A DNA stretch of 64,000 nucleotides from Natronoglomus mannanivorans (GCA_025517485.1 JAOPKB010000007.1:124001-188000), one strand, 5' to 3'. Positions 44,591-54,099 are shown, counted from the stretch's first letter. Numbers and translations: made by a program. Notes: a model not told the origin generated them from the sequence alone.

Positions 44591-45811
44591 TTATCGTTCG
44601 TTCCCAACAGGGTGGGCGGAGACGTTCGCGTGTATCGTCGTTTCGGCCGTCTGCACTGCGATTTCGTAATCGTTCTGGGGCGGGCTCACCCACAGCGTGC
44701 CACTTTGTCCGGTCTCACCGACGATCGTCCCGTCGACGAGAACGGTCGCTCTGACCGGCTCGCCCGTCTCTTCCTCGGTGGTCTTCACCTCGATCGGTCC
44801 GTTCGCCGGCGTTCGGTTGATCGCGAGTTCGACGGCGCCGTCAGTCCACGTCTCACCGTACTGTTCGATCGGAAGTTGGTCCTGCCGAAGCACCTGTGTC
44901 TCGTAGAAGATGTCTCCCGTTCCACCGTCGAGGTAGGTCGTGAGCTCTCCGTGCTCGTGGGGAACGGTGAATCCGTACAGTTGGCTCTCGGCGAGATCTA
45001 ACGCTTCGAACCCGGTACTCGCTTCGCCGAAGGTCCACGGATACAACGCTGTTACGTGATCGTGTGCACTCGAGAAACTCTCGAACTGGTTCGGAGCGGT
45101 CGTATCACGGTTACTGTACTGTGATACTTCGCTCACGTATTCGATCCGTCCGGTCATCGAGATCGCCATCCCAGTGTCGGTGGTCTGAATCAGCACGGTG
45201 TCCGCCGACCGAGTCGACGACCGTTCTCCGCTCATGAACGCTGCGAGACGATCTCGAACTGGGCTCTGATGCATGTCGAGGGCTGCCTCTTCGGGTTTCT
45301 CTTCGATCGACGCGTGACTGTCGAGCGTGTCGAGGTGAGTTTCGAGTTCGGCTGCCTCGGCGGAAACGAGGACGAGCGTGTGGAGGAACTCGTCGTCGGA
45401 GAGCGTTCCGTTCGCGTGTGCGCTGACGGCTGTCCGTTCGCGCTCGCTCAGGTCGGCGATTCGCTCTCTGATCCAGTCGTGTTCGGCCTCTACCAGCGCG
45501 CCTCGCTCCTCGGCGGTTCCGTTCTCGAACTCGGCTTCGAACCGGTAGGTCCTGTACTCGGTCTGCATCGCCACGTCTCGTGTGGCCAGTGTCGTTCCGA
45601 AGTCCGGGCTCACCGGTGTGTGTTCGCTTCGAATCTCTCCGTCGAGTGAGAGCCGATTGGTCGTATTGTCCGCCGTGATCGGATCACTCGCTGCAACCGT
45701 CTTCAGGTTCGTCTCTGCACTCGTGTCCGTCGTCTCGGCACTGGCGACGGCCGCCATCGGGAGTGCGAACACGAGAAGCAACGCGAGGAGGGCGGGGGCC
45801 GCGTTGTTCAT
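44591..45811 (-). CDS. Secreted DUF7096-like haloarchaeal protein
   Basis: 406 residues. A signal peptide (MNNAAPALLALLLVFALPMAAVASAE) is followed by a helical segment (about 75-150, EERGALVEAEHDWIRERIADL) and a beta-rich domain with a final Ig-like module (about 315-400, VKTTEEETGEPVRATVLVDG). The layout matches proteins named DUF7096/DUF7094 in haloarchaea. No C-terminal anchor is visible, so it may be free or attached to a partner. Divergent from the membrane winged-helix protein; in haloarchaea these two types often lie together. Confidence 0.75.
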   Translation of the reverse strand: MNNAAPALLALLLVFALPMAAVASAETTDTSAETNLKTVAASDPITADNTTNRLSLDGEIRSEHTPVSPDFGTTLATRDVAMQTEYRTYRFEAEFENGTAEERGALVEAEHDWIRERIADLSERERTAVSAHANGTLSDDEFLHTLVLVSAEAAELETHLDTLDSHASIEEKPEEAALDMHQSPVRDRLAAFMSGERSSTRSADTVLIQTTDTGMAISMTGRIEYVSEVSQYSNRDTTAPNQFESFSSAHDHVTALYPWTFGEASTGFEALDLAESQLYGFTVPHEHGELTTYLDGGTGDIFYETQVLRQDQLPIEQYGETWTDGAVELAINRTPANGPIEVKTTEEETGEPVRATVLVDGTIVGETGQSGTLWVSPPQNDYEIAVQTAETTIHANVSAHPVGNER

Positions 45812-45969
45812 CTCCCCAACTATTTCGAGTCAGGGTACAAAAACCACTCGAAATTATATGTCAATCCCTATCTCCGCGGAGCGTCGCTGAGACCGTTCAA
45901 AGCCCGTATTAATGTTTTATTTTAGGATGGAAAGGGTTTTTTCCCTCGGGTGTCCACCGGTTGGTACGT

Positions 45970-47343
45970 ATGCGGTTATCGACCGCCCTCACACTTACCC
46001 TCGTTGCCCTCCTCCTCGTCTCTCCCGTGGGGGTAATCGGAGCATCGTCGGCGTCCGCCACGTCCTCCGCGCCCGCCGCGGCCGACAGCCAGCCTGACGG
46101 CCAGTTACACCCCTCCCTCCAGTCCCAACAGGCACCCCAACCCCAACCCCAACCCGCTGATCCCCAGCAGGTGTTTACGATACGGCTCACCGCCGACGGG
46201 AACGCCGAGTGGACCGTCGAAAGTCGCTACCTCCTCGAGGACGACGACGACGTCGAGGACTTCCGAGCGTTCGCAGATGCCGTCACCAGCGGCGACCGCG
46301 ACATCGGTTACGACCGCGAGACGTTCGAGCGCTTCCGGTCGATCGCCCAGGACGGCGTCGACCGCCAGATGGAACTCACCAACGCCAGCTGGGACGATCC
46401 ACGAATCGTCAATCAAAGCGAGATGGCACTCGAGACGGACGGTGAAATCGAACCGGACGACGACGTCGACGGCACCGGCACCAACATCGACGTCGGCAAC
46501 GATCCGAAGGTCGGCATCATCTCGTACTCGTTCACGTGGACGAACTTCACCGAGAAGGACGGAAACCGGATCTATCTCGGTGACGTCTTCACGTCCGACG
46601 ACAGCACGTGGTTTCCACGGCTCGTCGACAGTCAGCGGCTCGTGATCGAACGGCCGCCGAACTACGGATACGACGACCACGATCACTCGCTCACCGACGG
46701 CAAACTCGTCTGGAACGGCCCACACGAGTTCGACACGGCCGAGTTCAGCGTGACCTATCTCGAGGGAGCACCGCTCCCCCAAACGCCGGACGAGGGTAGC
46801 TCGATCCTCTCGCAGGCCACACTCGGGTTCGGCTTGCTGGTCTTGCTCGTACTCGTCGGTGCAGGGGGGTACTTCGTAGCGAGTCGGTCGACGACGGATT
46901 CGGAGGCGAACGGCGGTGCCAGCGGAGTCGAGTCGACGGGCGCTGAAACACTCACAGCTGGGGCGTCCACAGCGGGCGCGGATGCCACGAGCGAGGCCGC
47001 TGGGGCGGGTGCCGTGGCAGCGACCGGGGATGGTTCAGGGACGAACACAGGTACGGGTACAGAAACCGAAACGACGACGACGTACGACGAAACCGACGAC
47101 GACCTCCCCGACGACGACGTCGACCTCGAACTCCTGAGCGACGAGGAGCGAGTTCACCGGTTGCTTCGTCAGAACGGCGGTCGGATGAAGCAGGCGTCGA
47201 TCGTCAAAGAGACCGGCTGGTCGAACGCGAAAGTCTCGCAACTGCTCTCGAAGATGGACGACGACGAGGAGATCGAGAAGCTCCGGATTGGCCGTGAGAA
47301 CCTCATCACGCATCCCGAAGTCGATCCGACCGAAATCGACTGA
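45970..47343 (+). CDS. Membrane-anchored winged-helix protein (DUF7345-like)
   Basis: 457 residues from ATG 45970. A signal sequence (1-25), a Gln/Pro linker (QAPQPQPQPADPQQ), and a beta-rich outer domain (about 65-265) precede one membrane helix (about 275-298). A Ser/Gly/Thr linker leads to a cytoplasmic winged helix at about 385-450 (RVHRLLRQNGGRMKQASIVKETGWSNAKVSQLLSKM). The topology, outside sensor and inside DNA-binding domain, suggests a one-component transmembrane regulator. A terminator-like T-run follows the stop. Confidence 0.82.
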   Translation: MRLSTALTLTLVALLLVSPVGVIGASSASATSSAPAAADSQPDGQLHPSLQSQQAPQPQPQPADPQQVFTIRLTADGNAEWTVESRYLLEDDDDVEDFRAFADAVTSGDRDIGYDRETFERFRSIAQDGVDRQMELTNASWDDPRIVNQSEMALETDGEIEPDDDVDGTGTNIDVGNDPKVGIISYSFTWTNFTEKDGNRIYLGDVFTSDDSTWFPRLVDSQRLVIERPPNYGYDDHDHSLTDGKLVWNGPHEFDTAEFSVTYLEGAPLPQTPDEGSSILSQATLGFGLLVLLVLVGAGGYFVASRSTTDSEANGGASGVESTGAETLTAGASTAGADATSEAAGAGAVAATGDGSGTNTGTGTETETTTTYDETDDDLPDDDVDLELLSDEERVHRLLRQNGGRMKQASIVKETGWSNAKVSQLLSKMDDDEEIEKLRIGRENLITHPEVDPTEID

Positions 47344-47351
47344 CGCGATCG

Positions 47352-47369
47352 GTTTCTCGGTTTTTTCTT
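47352..47369 (+). terminator. T-rich terminator
   Basis: GTTTCTCGGTTTTTTCTT starts nine bases after the stop of the membrane winged-helix gene. Archaeal transcription commonly ends at such T-runs without a hairpin. Confidence 0.55.
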
Positions 47370-47517
47370 ACGACCGTCCGCGACTCGAACTCGATTCTCA
47401 CACGTCGACCTCGTCCTCGTCCTCGGTGTGCATCGGACACCACCCGACGCAACCGCTCGAAGGAAATACACCGAACTAGACGTTCATTTCGGACACGGTT
47501 CCGCTCGCGAGCCGATA

Positions 47518-48513
47518 CTATACCAGCGGCGTCCGTTCGACGACCTGTCCGTCGTAAGTCGGATACTGCTCGACGATCTCGCCCTCCTCGAGATCCCCCT
47601 CTTCGATCATCTCCTCTAGGAGCCACCAGGCGACCTCGACGTGGTTCGTCTTGACGGTGTAGAACTCTTCGGGAACGCCGAGTTCATCGAGCAGCTGCGG
47701 ACTCGTTCGGGTCTTGCCGTAGACGAGCGTGCCATCGTCAGTGATGTCGTCGAACTCTCGGCGGACGTTGCGGGCCATGCGCTTGAGGCGACGGCGGTGC
47801 TGGGCGGCGTCCTTGAAGACGGAGGTACAGAAGTAGACGCGTTCGTGATCTCCCATCACCTCGAGGATGTCCTCCCGTGAGCCCTCGACGGCGCTCATGT
47901 GGCCCTCTTTGAGTTCGAAGCCCTGTTCTTGCATTCGGCGGTAGTTGCCGTCGCTCATCTCGAACTCGTTGACGTTACAGAACTCGGCGGCACCTTCGTC
48001 CAGGAAGTCGAGGAACTCCTCCTCGGCGCGGATGCCGGGGATCTCGAACGCGGGTGTCAACCCTTCCTCCTGGGCGATGTAGAGGATGTCCTCCCACTCG
48101 GTGCCGTGGAGGTCGCCCCACTGTTCGAACGGCGGGTGGAAGCGAATCTCGTCGAGACCGGCCTCCGAGAGCCGGCGCATGTTCTCGCGGCCGCCGGTGA
48201 TACCGGTGTAGAGGTGGGTGTGGTGGTCCTCGCCGAACTCGTCTTTGAGCAAGGAGAGGTAGTGACAGGTTCGCTCGAGGGCTTCCTGTGGTTCTCCGCC
48301 CGTGATCGAGGTGCCGAGGGCGTCCATCCGGTGGGCTTCGGTGAGGACGTCCTCGTCGGATTCGACGAGGCGTTCGTTCGCGTAGACGTCGGTGACGTTC
48401 TTGCGATTCTCCCCGAGTGGGCAGTAAAAGCAGTCCCGCTGGTCGCAGTAACCGTAGACGAACAGCACCATCTTGCCACCTTTGGCACACTGCTCACAGC
48501 CCTTGGAGATCAT
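47518..48513 (-). CDS. Radical SAM protein (COG2108 type)
   Basis: 331 residues. A cysteine pair CEQC (7-10) precedes the cluster motif YGYCDQRDCFYCPLGE, which reads C-x4-C-x2-C rather than the usual C-x3-C-x2-C. The GGEPQEAL segment that follows matches the SAM-binding GGEP motif, so the radical SAM fold is clear. The C-terminal part (TVKTNHVEVAWWLLEE) belongs to the archaeal COG2108 group, related to pyruvate formate-lyase activase but without known substrate. Divergent from the M14-family gene. Confidence 0.82.
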   Translation of the reverse strand: MISKGCEQCAKGGKMVLFVYGYCDQRDCFYCPLGENRKNVTDVYANERLVESDEDVLTEAHRMDALGTSITGGEPQEALERTCHYLSLLKDEFGEDHHTHLYTGITGGRENMRRLSEAGLDEIRFHPPFEQWGDLHGTEWEDILYIAQEEGLTPAFEIPGIRAEEEFLDFLDEGAAEFCNVNEFEMSDGNYRRMQEQGFELKEGHMSAVEGSREDILEVMGDHERVYFCTSVFKDAAQHRRRLKRMARNVRREFDDITDDGTLVYGKTRTSPQLLDELGVPEEFYTVKTNHVEVAWWLLEEMIEEGDLEEGEIVEQYPTYDGQVVERTPLV

Positions 48514-48659
48514 CAGTTACTCACACTGAGCGGTTCCAGCGGAATAAGCGAACCGGGTTTCGACGGCGTGTGTGGGTCGTTGTCTGTCGTCGGCGTCTCC
48601 GAAACCGCCATCCGAACGAACAGCAACACGCATTAGGGAGCGTCTGGTCGTCCCGACAA

Positions 48660-49469
48660 ATGAGACGACGGCACGTTCTTGCCGCTGGCAGCGTCCTCGC
48701 AGGGACCGCCGTCACCGGACGGCTCACCCGACCGCCAGGTGACGACGACCTGCTCGAGGCCGCTCGAGACCCCGGAAACGCCGGTGAAGCCACCGTCAGA
48801 ACCGAGGTGATCCTCCCGGGGACCGACCACGAGACGCCGCTGTACGAGATCGACGCTCCTGCGGACGGCCCGACGGCGATGGTCTTCGGTGGCGTCCACG
48901 GTGACGAACGGAACGGGATCGACGTCGCCCGTGAGGCGACCGGGTGGCACCCCGACGCGGGCACGCTCGTCGTGGTTCCGGAGACGAACCGCGTCGCGGT
49001 CGAACACGACACGCGGGAAGGGACCGACGGCGACCTCAACCGACACTTTCCGGCCGACGGAGAGCCCACGAGCGACCTCGCACGCGGTCTCTGGGACGCC
49101 GTCGAACGACACCGACCCGACGTCGTCCTCGACCTCCACCGGTCGCTCGGAATCTACGGCGTCCACCCGTCGTACGTCGGTCAGGCGATCTTCCACTCGC
49201 CGGGCGCCGACGGTGACGCGATCGCGGCCCACCTCGACGACGTCGGCGTCCCGTGGTACATGCCGCTGCATCGATTCACTGCGGTCGCCGGGTCGATGTC
49301 CGGATCGTTGCTCTTCCAGAAGGCCTACCGCGACCTCGACGCGACTGCGTACCTCTTCGAGACGACCGAATTCCTGCTCGATCGGGCGGCGATGAACGAA
49401 CTCACCAGACTGGCGACCGCGACGATACTCGAGCGCCACGGCCTACTCGAGCGGGAGGATATCCGATGA
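48660..49469 (+). CDS. AstE/ASPA-like (M14 family) zinc hydrolase, exported-looking
   Basis: 269 residues from ATG 48660. The N-terminus (MRRRHVLAAGSVLAGTAVTG) looks like a Tat-type signal. The zinc ligands are intact: VHGDERNG (about residue 79) and DLHRSLG (about 160). Substrates of this group are acylated amino acids or related amides. It shares the fold with the protein at 17602 but keeps the His that the other lacks. The stop overlaps a membrane-protein gene by 4 bases, so they form an operon. Confidence 0.8.
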   Translation: MRRRHVLAAGSVLAGTAVTGRLTRPPGDDDLLEAARDPGNAGEATVRTEVILPGTDHETPLYEIDAPADGPTAMVFGGVHGDERNGIDVAREATGWHPDAGTLVVVPETNRVAVEHDTREGTDGDLNRHFPADGEPTSDLARGLWDAVERHRPDVVLDLHRSLGIYGVHPSYVGQAIFHSPGADGDAIAAHLDDVGVPWYMPLHRFTAVAGSMSGSLLFQKAYRDLDATAYLFETTEFLLDRAAMNELTRLATATILERHGLLEREDIR

Positions 49470-49804
49470 CGGGAGCCGGAGAGGAATCCGTGTCTGGCTC
49501 TCCCTCAGGGCTCCTCTCACTGCCGATTCCCACCTCGTTTCGCCGACTCCTCTGGGGCCTACCCACGCTCACGGCGTACGCTCTGCTGGTAGTTCCGTTC
49601 GTCGCCGGCGTCCTCGAGACCTCGTGGATGACGCCACTGGCCCTCCCGGGATACCTGGTCTACGTCGTCGGAACGGCGATCGGAAACACGATCTCGCCGG
49701 GGCTCTCGCTGTGGGTCTACTGGGGGCCGTTTTTCGTCGGCTGCTACGGACTCGCGGTCGGCATCGGCTACGGCTATGCCGTCTTCCGTCCGTCGACGAG
49801 GTAG
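49466..49804 (+). CDS. Membrane protein coupled to the M14 hydrolase
   Basis: 112 residues, starting by ATGA overlap with the previous gene. Three hydrophobic helices (about 34-53, 57-75 and 86-106) with a polar N-terminal 30 residues. Close coupling suggests it helps localise or serve the hydrolase. Not recognised as a named family. Confidence 0.7.
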   Translation: MTGAGEESVSGSPSGLLSLPIPTSFRRLLWGLPTLTAYALLVVPFVAGVLETSWMTPLALPGYLVYVVGTAIGNTISPGLSLWVYWGPFFVGCYGLAVGIGYGYAVFRPSTR

Positions 49805-49933
49805 ACTCTTCAGGCGGTCTCGGCGAGTCCTCCCAGTGGTCACGACCGACAGTGTCGACTCCGACCGGCGGCTGGATCCCTACCAACGTAGGCATCAGGA
49901 TTGTCTCGTTCTCTCTCCCACGTTTCGACTGCG

Positions 49934-50296
49934 ATGACCGCCTCCCAGCTCCCGAAACGCGACCGTCGATACGATCTGCTTGCCGCACCACGACGCCGAC
50001 ACCTGCTGTCACTGTTGTGTGAGCACGACCGTCTGAATCTCGAGGTCCTGACGGTCGAACTCACCGCACGAGAGATCGGAGTGGTCGACGGATCGGTTCC
50101 GGCGGACGCACGCCGACGCGTCCGTATCGCGCTGGTCCACAATCATCTTCCGCGACTCGCCGACCACGATCTCGTCGCGTACGACCTCCAGACGGGGACG
50201 ATCGTCCCTGCCGAGGGATTCGACGCGCTCGAGCCGACCGTCGAACGACTGTGTGATCGTTCGTCGACTGCGTCCGAACCCGCCGCGTCCGATTAG
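49934..50296 (+). CDS. DUF7344-type winged-helix protein
   Basis: 120 residues from ATG 49934. The core DLLAAPRRRHLLSLLCEHD ... RVRIALVHNHLPRLADHDLVAYD is the compact winged helix called DUF7344, abundant in haloarchaea and thought to bind DNA. Residues RNRIALYHNHLP-like at about 70-82 are the recognition helix. No effector domain. A TTG at 49901 could extend it by 11 residues. Confidence 0.78.
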   Translation: MTASQLPKRDRRYDLLAAPRRRHLLSLLCEHDRLNLEVLTVELTAREIGVVDGSVPADARRRVRIALVHNHLPRLADHDLVAYDLQTGTIVPAEGFDALEPTVERLCDRSSTASEPAASD

Positions 50297-50317
50297 TGAT
50301 CGCGATCCGGGTGCCCT

Positions 50318-50345
50318 GTTCCCGGTTCCCGGTTCCCGGTTCCCG
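50318..50345 (+). repeat. Four tandem copies of GTTCCCG
   Basis: A perfect 7-bp unit repeated four times, in the gap between the DUF7344 gene and the DUF373 gene. It is probably variable between strains; no function evident. Confidence 0.85.
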
Positions 50346-50508
50346 TTCTCGAGACGCGATCAGAGGGGGCGAATTGACTGGCGTGTTCGTATCGATCTCT
50401 GATTGTCGTGTTCGGGTCCGTTCGTATCCACTCTCCGTTCCGTGGAGGTCGGTCACTCGTTCCGTCGTCCCAGAAAAGGGAAATACAGCGCGCGCAAAGG
50501 ATCGACTG

Positions 50509-51612
50509 ATGCTGCTGGTCCTGTGTGTCGACCTCGACGACGACCTCGGCCGGAAGACCGGCTTCTCGACGCCGGTTATCGGCCGCGACCCCGTCGAGGA
50601 AGCCGCCGTCGCGCTCGCGACTGCCGATCCCGAAGACAGCGACGTCAACGTCATCTTTCAGGGACTGCACGTCTACGACGACCTCGACAGTCGCGACGAG
50701 AGCGTCGAGGTCGCCGTCGTCACCGGCAACGAAGAGGGCGACGTCAGCGCCAACCGCGAGGTCGGCGACGAGGTCGATACCGTCCTCGCGAGCCTCTCGA
50801 CGGGCGAGGACGTCACCGCGCTGGTCATCACCGACGGCGCACAGGACGAGTCCGTCCTGCCGGTGATCCGCTCTCGCGTCCCCATCGACGGCGTCCGCCG
50901 GGTCGTCGTCCGCCAGGCCCAGAACTTGGAGTCGATGTACTACACGTTCAAGCAGGTCCTCGACGATCCCGAGACTCGAGGGACGATCCTGATTCCGATG
51001 GGAATTCTCCTGTTGATCTACCCGCTCGCGCTGCTCGGCGCCGTCTTCGAACTCCCGGGTCTCGTGCTGGGGACGACCTCCGCGCTGCTGGGCTTTTACC
51101 TCATCTCGCGCGGCCTCGCACTCGGGGACCGCATCGACGAGAGCGTCGAACGCGCCCGGCGGTCGCTGTACGCCGGTCGGATGACGCTCATCGCCTACGT
51201 CGTCGCCGCCGCGCTCCTCGTCCTCGGTGGCGTCAACGGCGTCAACACCCTCGAGGCGTTCGACGTCTCCGCCGGTGCCGGAACCGAGGACGCGCCGGTC
51301 GTCCTCGCGGCGCTGGTCTACGGGGCCGTCCAGTGGTTCGCCGCCGCCGGCGTCACGACCAGCCTGGGACAGATCACCGACGAGTACATCGCCGGCACGC
51401 TCGAGTGGCGCTACCTCAACGCGCCGTTCTACGTCATCGCGATGGCGATGGTCCTCCACGGCGTGAGCGCTTACTTTCTGAACGTAGGCGAGCTATCCTA
51501 CCTCGCGACGATGCTCACGGCCGGCACGCTCTTGGGAATCGTGAGTACGCTGGCGTTCGCCGTCGCGGAATCACGACTCTCCGATGGGACGCGACAGGTC
51601 GAGGGCGCCTGA
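50509..51612 (+). CDS. DUF373 family membrane protein
   Basis: 367 residues from ATG 50509 (MLLVLCVDLDDDLG). Residues 1-150 form a soluble alpha/beta domain with GRKTGFSTPVIGRDPV and a conserved Asp-rich start typical of archaeal DUF373 proteins. Six or so membrane helices follow (about 162-350). It is widespread in archaea without known role. The upstream frame is repeat DNA and not coding. It is convergent with the polyprenyl synthase. Confidence 0.85.
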   Translation: MLLVLCVDLDDDLGRKTGFSTPVIGRDPVEEAAVALATADPEDSDVNVIFQGLHVYDDLDSRDESVEVAVVTGNEEGDVSANREVGDEVDTVLASLSTGEDVTALVITDGAQDESVLPVIRSRVPIDGVRRVVVRQAQNLESMYYTFKQVLDDPETRGTILIPMGILLLIYPLALLGAVFELPGLVLGTTSALLGFYLISRGLALGDRIDESVERARRSLYAGRMTLIAYVVAAALLVLGGVNGVNTLEAFDVSAGAGTEDAPVVLAALVYGAVQWFAAAGVTTSLGQITDEYIAGTLEWRYLNAPFYVIAMAMVLHGVSAYFLNVGELSYLATMLTAGTLLGIVSTLAFAVAESRLSDGTRQVEGA

Positions 51613-51657
51613 CGATGTCGCGGTCATCTCGCTGACTGCGGTTTCGCCGCTCGCCGC

Positions 51658-52500
51658 TCACCGCTCGCGTTCGACGACGAACTCCGCCAACTCGAGCAGG
51701 TAGTCTCGCGCGTCCGTGTTCGCGACGTCGACGCGCTCTAAGGCGTCGATCGCCCGATCGGCTTCCGCGCGGGCGCGCTCGTTGGCTTCCTCGGGCGTGA
51801 GATCGGTCACCTGGACGACGGACGGACGCTCGAGTGCGGCGTCGTGGCCGGTCGGCTTGCCGAGTGACTCGGGGTCGGCGACGGCGTCTAAGACGTCGTC
51901 GCGGATCTGGAAGGCGACGCCGACGCGTTCGGCGTACTCGCCGAGAGCTTCGACGGTGAGCGCGTCCGAGTCGGCGGCGATGGCGCCGAGTTCGGCCGCG
52001 GCCCGGAACAGCGCGCCGGTTTTGCGGCGAGCGAGGGTCATGTACTCCTCCTCGTTTTTCGGTTGGGCGGAGAGTTCGGTCGCTTCGCCGACGCCGAGTT
52101 CGACCATCGCCTCGGCGACGACCTGGGTCGCCTTCGGATCGGCCGAGAAGAGCGCGAACGCCTCGCCGAGCAGGCCGTCGCTCGTGATGATCGCCGGGCC
52201 GTGGCCGTACTCGGCCCACGCACTAGTCGTGCCGCGTCGGAGTTCGGAGCGGTCGATGATGTCGTCGACGACGAGCGAGGCGCTGTGGACGAGTTCGATC
52301 CCGACTCCGAAGTCGACTGCGTCCTCGGCCGTTCCGCCGACGGTTTCGCAGGCCAGAACCGTCACCGTCGGCCGAACCCGCTTGCCGCCGGAGAGGGCGA
52401 CGTGGCGAACCTCCTCGCTGAGCGCCTCCGGTTCGACGCCGTCGACGACGGCGATCAGACGCTCTTCGATCAGCGCCCGACGGCGCTCGAGAAGTTCCAT
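51658..52500 (-). CDS. Isoprenyl diphosphate synthase (short-chain, GGPP/FPP)
   Basis: 280 residues from ATG 52500. Both aspartate-rich motifs are present, DDIID (about 79-83, first) and DDVLD (about 198, second), with the GGKRVRP substrate-binding loop before them. It elongates allylic diphosphates with isopentenyl diphosphate to supply C20 (or C15/C25) chains for archaeal ether lipids and quinones. At 280 residues it is shorter than the longer family members (about 350), so it may be a paralogue. The frame is open upstream to 52623, but that part is basic. Confidence 0.88.
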   Translation of the reverse strand: MELLERRRALIEERLIAVVDGVEPEALSEEVRHVALSGGKRVRPTVTVLACETVGGTAEDAVDFGVGIELVHSASLVVDDIIDRSELRRGTTSAWAEYGHGPAIITSDGLLGEAFALFSADPKATQVVAEAMVELGVGEATELSAQPKNEEEYMTLARRKTGALFRAAAELGAIAADSDALTVEALGEYAERVGVAFQIRDDVLDAVADPESLGKPTGHDAALERPSVVQVTDLTPEEANERARAEADRAIDALERVDVANTDARDYLLELAEFVVERER

Positions 52501-52655
52501 TGCCAGCGCTTGGGAAGGGGACGAAAAGTAGCTGACGATCCGGCGTCTTTTCGCTCGGGCCTCGAGCGGTCCGTCGCTGTGCACCGTCGTCGACAAGGTG
52601 AAAGGGGTATTTGACTTTCCCAAAGGGATTCACCCGCTCCGACGAAGTGTACGCT

Positions 52656-54053
52656 ATGACTCTCGAACCACGCCGCCACCACTCGATCGATCGTCGCCGT
52701 GTGCTGGCGCTCGTCGGCGCGCTCGCGACCTCCTCGACGCTCGCCGGGTGTCTGGCAGACGATGACGATGGTGACGGTGATGGTGATGACGACGATTCCG
52801 ACAGTGACGGGAATGGTGACGACAGCGACAGCGACAACGACGGCGGCGATCCAGCCGCCGCCGACGCACTCGCCGAACTCGCTCGAGAGAACCGGCGATT
52901 CGCCTTCGAGTTCTACGACGAACTCGCCGCGACCGAACCGGGCGAGAACCTCTTCTGTTCGCCCCACAGCATCTCGGTCGCGCTCGCGATGACCTACGCG
53001 GGTGCCCGCGGTGACACTGCAGAGCAGATGGCCGACACGTTGCACTACACGCTCGGTGACGACCTCCACGAGACGATCGAGGCGCTCGCTGCGGAACTGG
53101 ACACCCGGAGCCAGACTGGCGGAGACGACGGCGACGTCGCTGGGGACGACGACGGCGACCCCTTCCAACTGAACGCCGTCAACGCAGTCTGGGGGCAGGC
53201 AGAGTACCCGTTCCGCGAGGCGTACCTCGCGACGCTCGAGAATCACTACGGCGCTGGCTTGCGGGAGGTCGATTTCGTCGCCGATCCGGAGGGTGCCCGC
53301 GAGACGATCAACGAGTGGGTCGAAGCCCAGACCGAAGACAGGATCGACGAGTTGCTTCCCGAGGGATCGATCACCCATCTCGTGCGGCTGGTGTTGACGA
53401 ACGCGATCTACTTCCGGGCCTCCTGGGCGAACCAGTTCGACGAGGCTCAGACCGAGGATCGACCGTTCACCGCCCTCGACGGGTCGACTGCGGACGTACC
53501 GATCATGCGCCAGTCGGAGTCGTTCCCCTACGCCGAGGTCGACGGTCACCAGGTGATCGAACTCCCCTACGTCGGCGACGACGTCGGCATGATTGTGGTG
53601 CTCCCCGCCGAAGGCGAGTTCGAGACCCTCGAGTCGAGCCTCGACGTCGACCGGTTCGACGACTTCACGAGCGAACTCGAGCCTCGAGAGGGGGCGATTC
53701 ACCTCCCGACGTTCGAGTTCGACGCCGGGTTCGCACTCGAGGAGATCCTCTCGGAGCTGGGAATGCCGATCCCGTTCGACCCGAACGACGCGGACTTCTC
53801 GGGAATCGCCGACGTCGCGGAGACGGGAGAGAACCTCTTCGTCCACGACGTCTACCACGACGCCTCTATCACCGTCGACGAGGACGGAACGGAGGCCGCG
53901 GCCGCGACGGCCGTCGTCATCGGCGACGAGTCGGCCCCCGCGGATCCGTTCGAGATGGTCGTCGATCGGCCGTTCCTGTTCGCGATCCGCGATCGGCCGA
54001 CCGATATCGTCCTCTTTCTCGGTCGGGTCGTCGACGCGGGCACAGCGCAGTAA
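52656..54053 (+). CDS. Serpin (protease inhibitor), lipid-anchored
   Basis: 465 residues. A Tat-like start (SIDRRRVLALVG) leads to a lipobox LAGC (Cys about 32), so it is anchored outside the cell, followed by a pure Asp/Gly/Ser tether (about 34-65). The serpin fold occupies 70-465: NLFCSPHSISVALAMTYAGA, LTNAIYFRASW and the C-terminal DRPFLFAIRD. The hinge EDGTEAAAATAVV is small-residue rich, as in inhibitory serpins. Counting from it, P1-P1' would be Glu-Ser. An insert of Gly/Asp (about 167-180) is halophile-like. Start ATG 52656. Confidence 0.88.
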   Translation: MTLEPRRHHSIDRRRVLALVGALATSSTLAGCLADDDDGDGDGDDDDSDSDGNGDDSDSDNDGGDPAAADALAELARENRRFAFEFYDELAATEPGENLFCSPHSISVALAMTYAGARGDTAEQMADTLHYTLGDDLHETIEALAAELDTRSQTGGDDGDVAGDDDGDPFQLNAVNAVWGQAEYPFREAYLATLENHYGAGLREVDFVADPEGARETINEWVEAQTEDRIDELLPEGSITHLVRLVLTNAIYFRASWANQFDEAQTEDRPFTALDGSTADVPIMRQSESFPYAEVDGHQVIELPYVGDDVGMIVVLPAEGEFETLESSLDVDRFDDFTSELEPREGAIHLPTFEFDAGFALEEILSELGMPIPFDPNDADFSGIADVAETGENLFVHDVYHDASITVDEDGTEAAAATAVVIGDESAPADPFEMVVDRPFLFAIRDRPTDIVLFLGRVVDAGTAQ

Positions 54054-54099
54054 TTTCGCGCTCGCCGACCTGCGCTCATTTCCCTCGAAGAGACCACAG

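Noticed and set aside
50318..50345. Possible CRISPR-like repeat
   Set aside because: Only 7-bp units without spacers; a simple tandem repeat. No array of 25-40-base repeats with spacers was seen anywhere.
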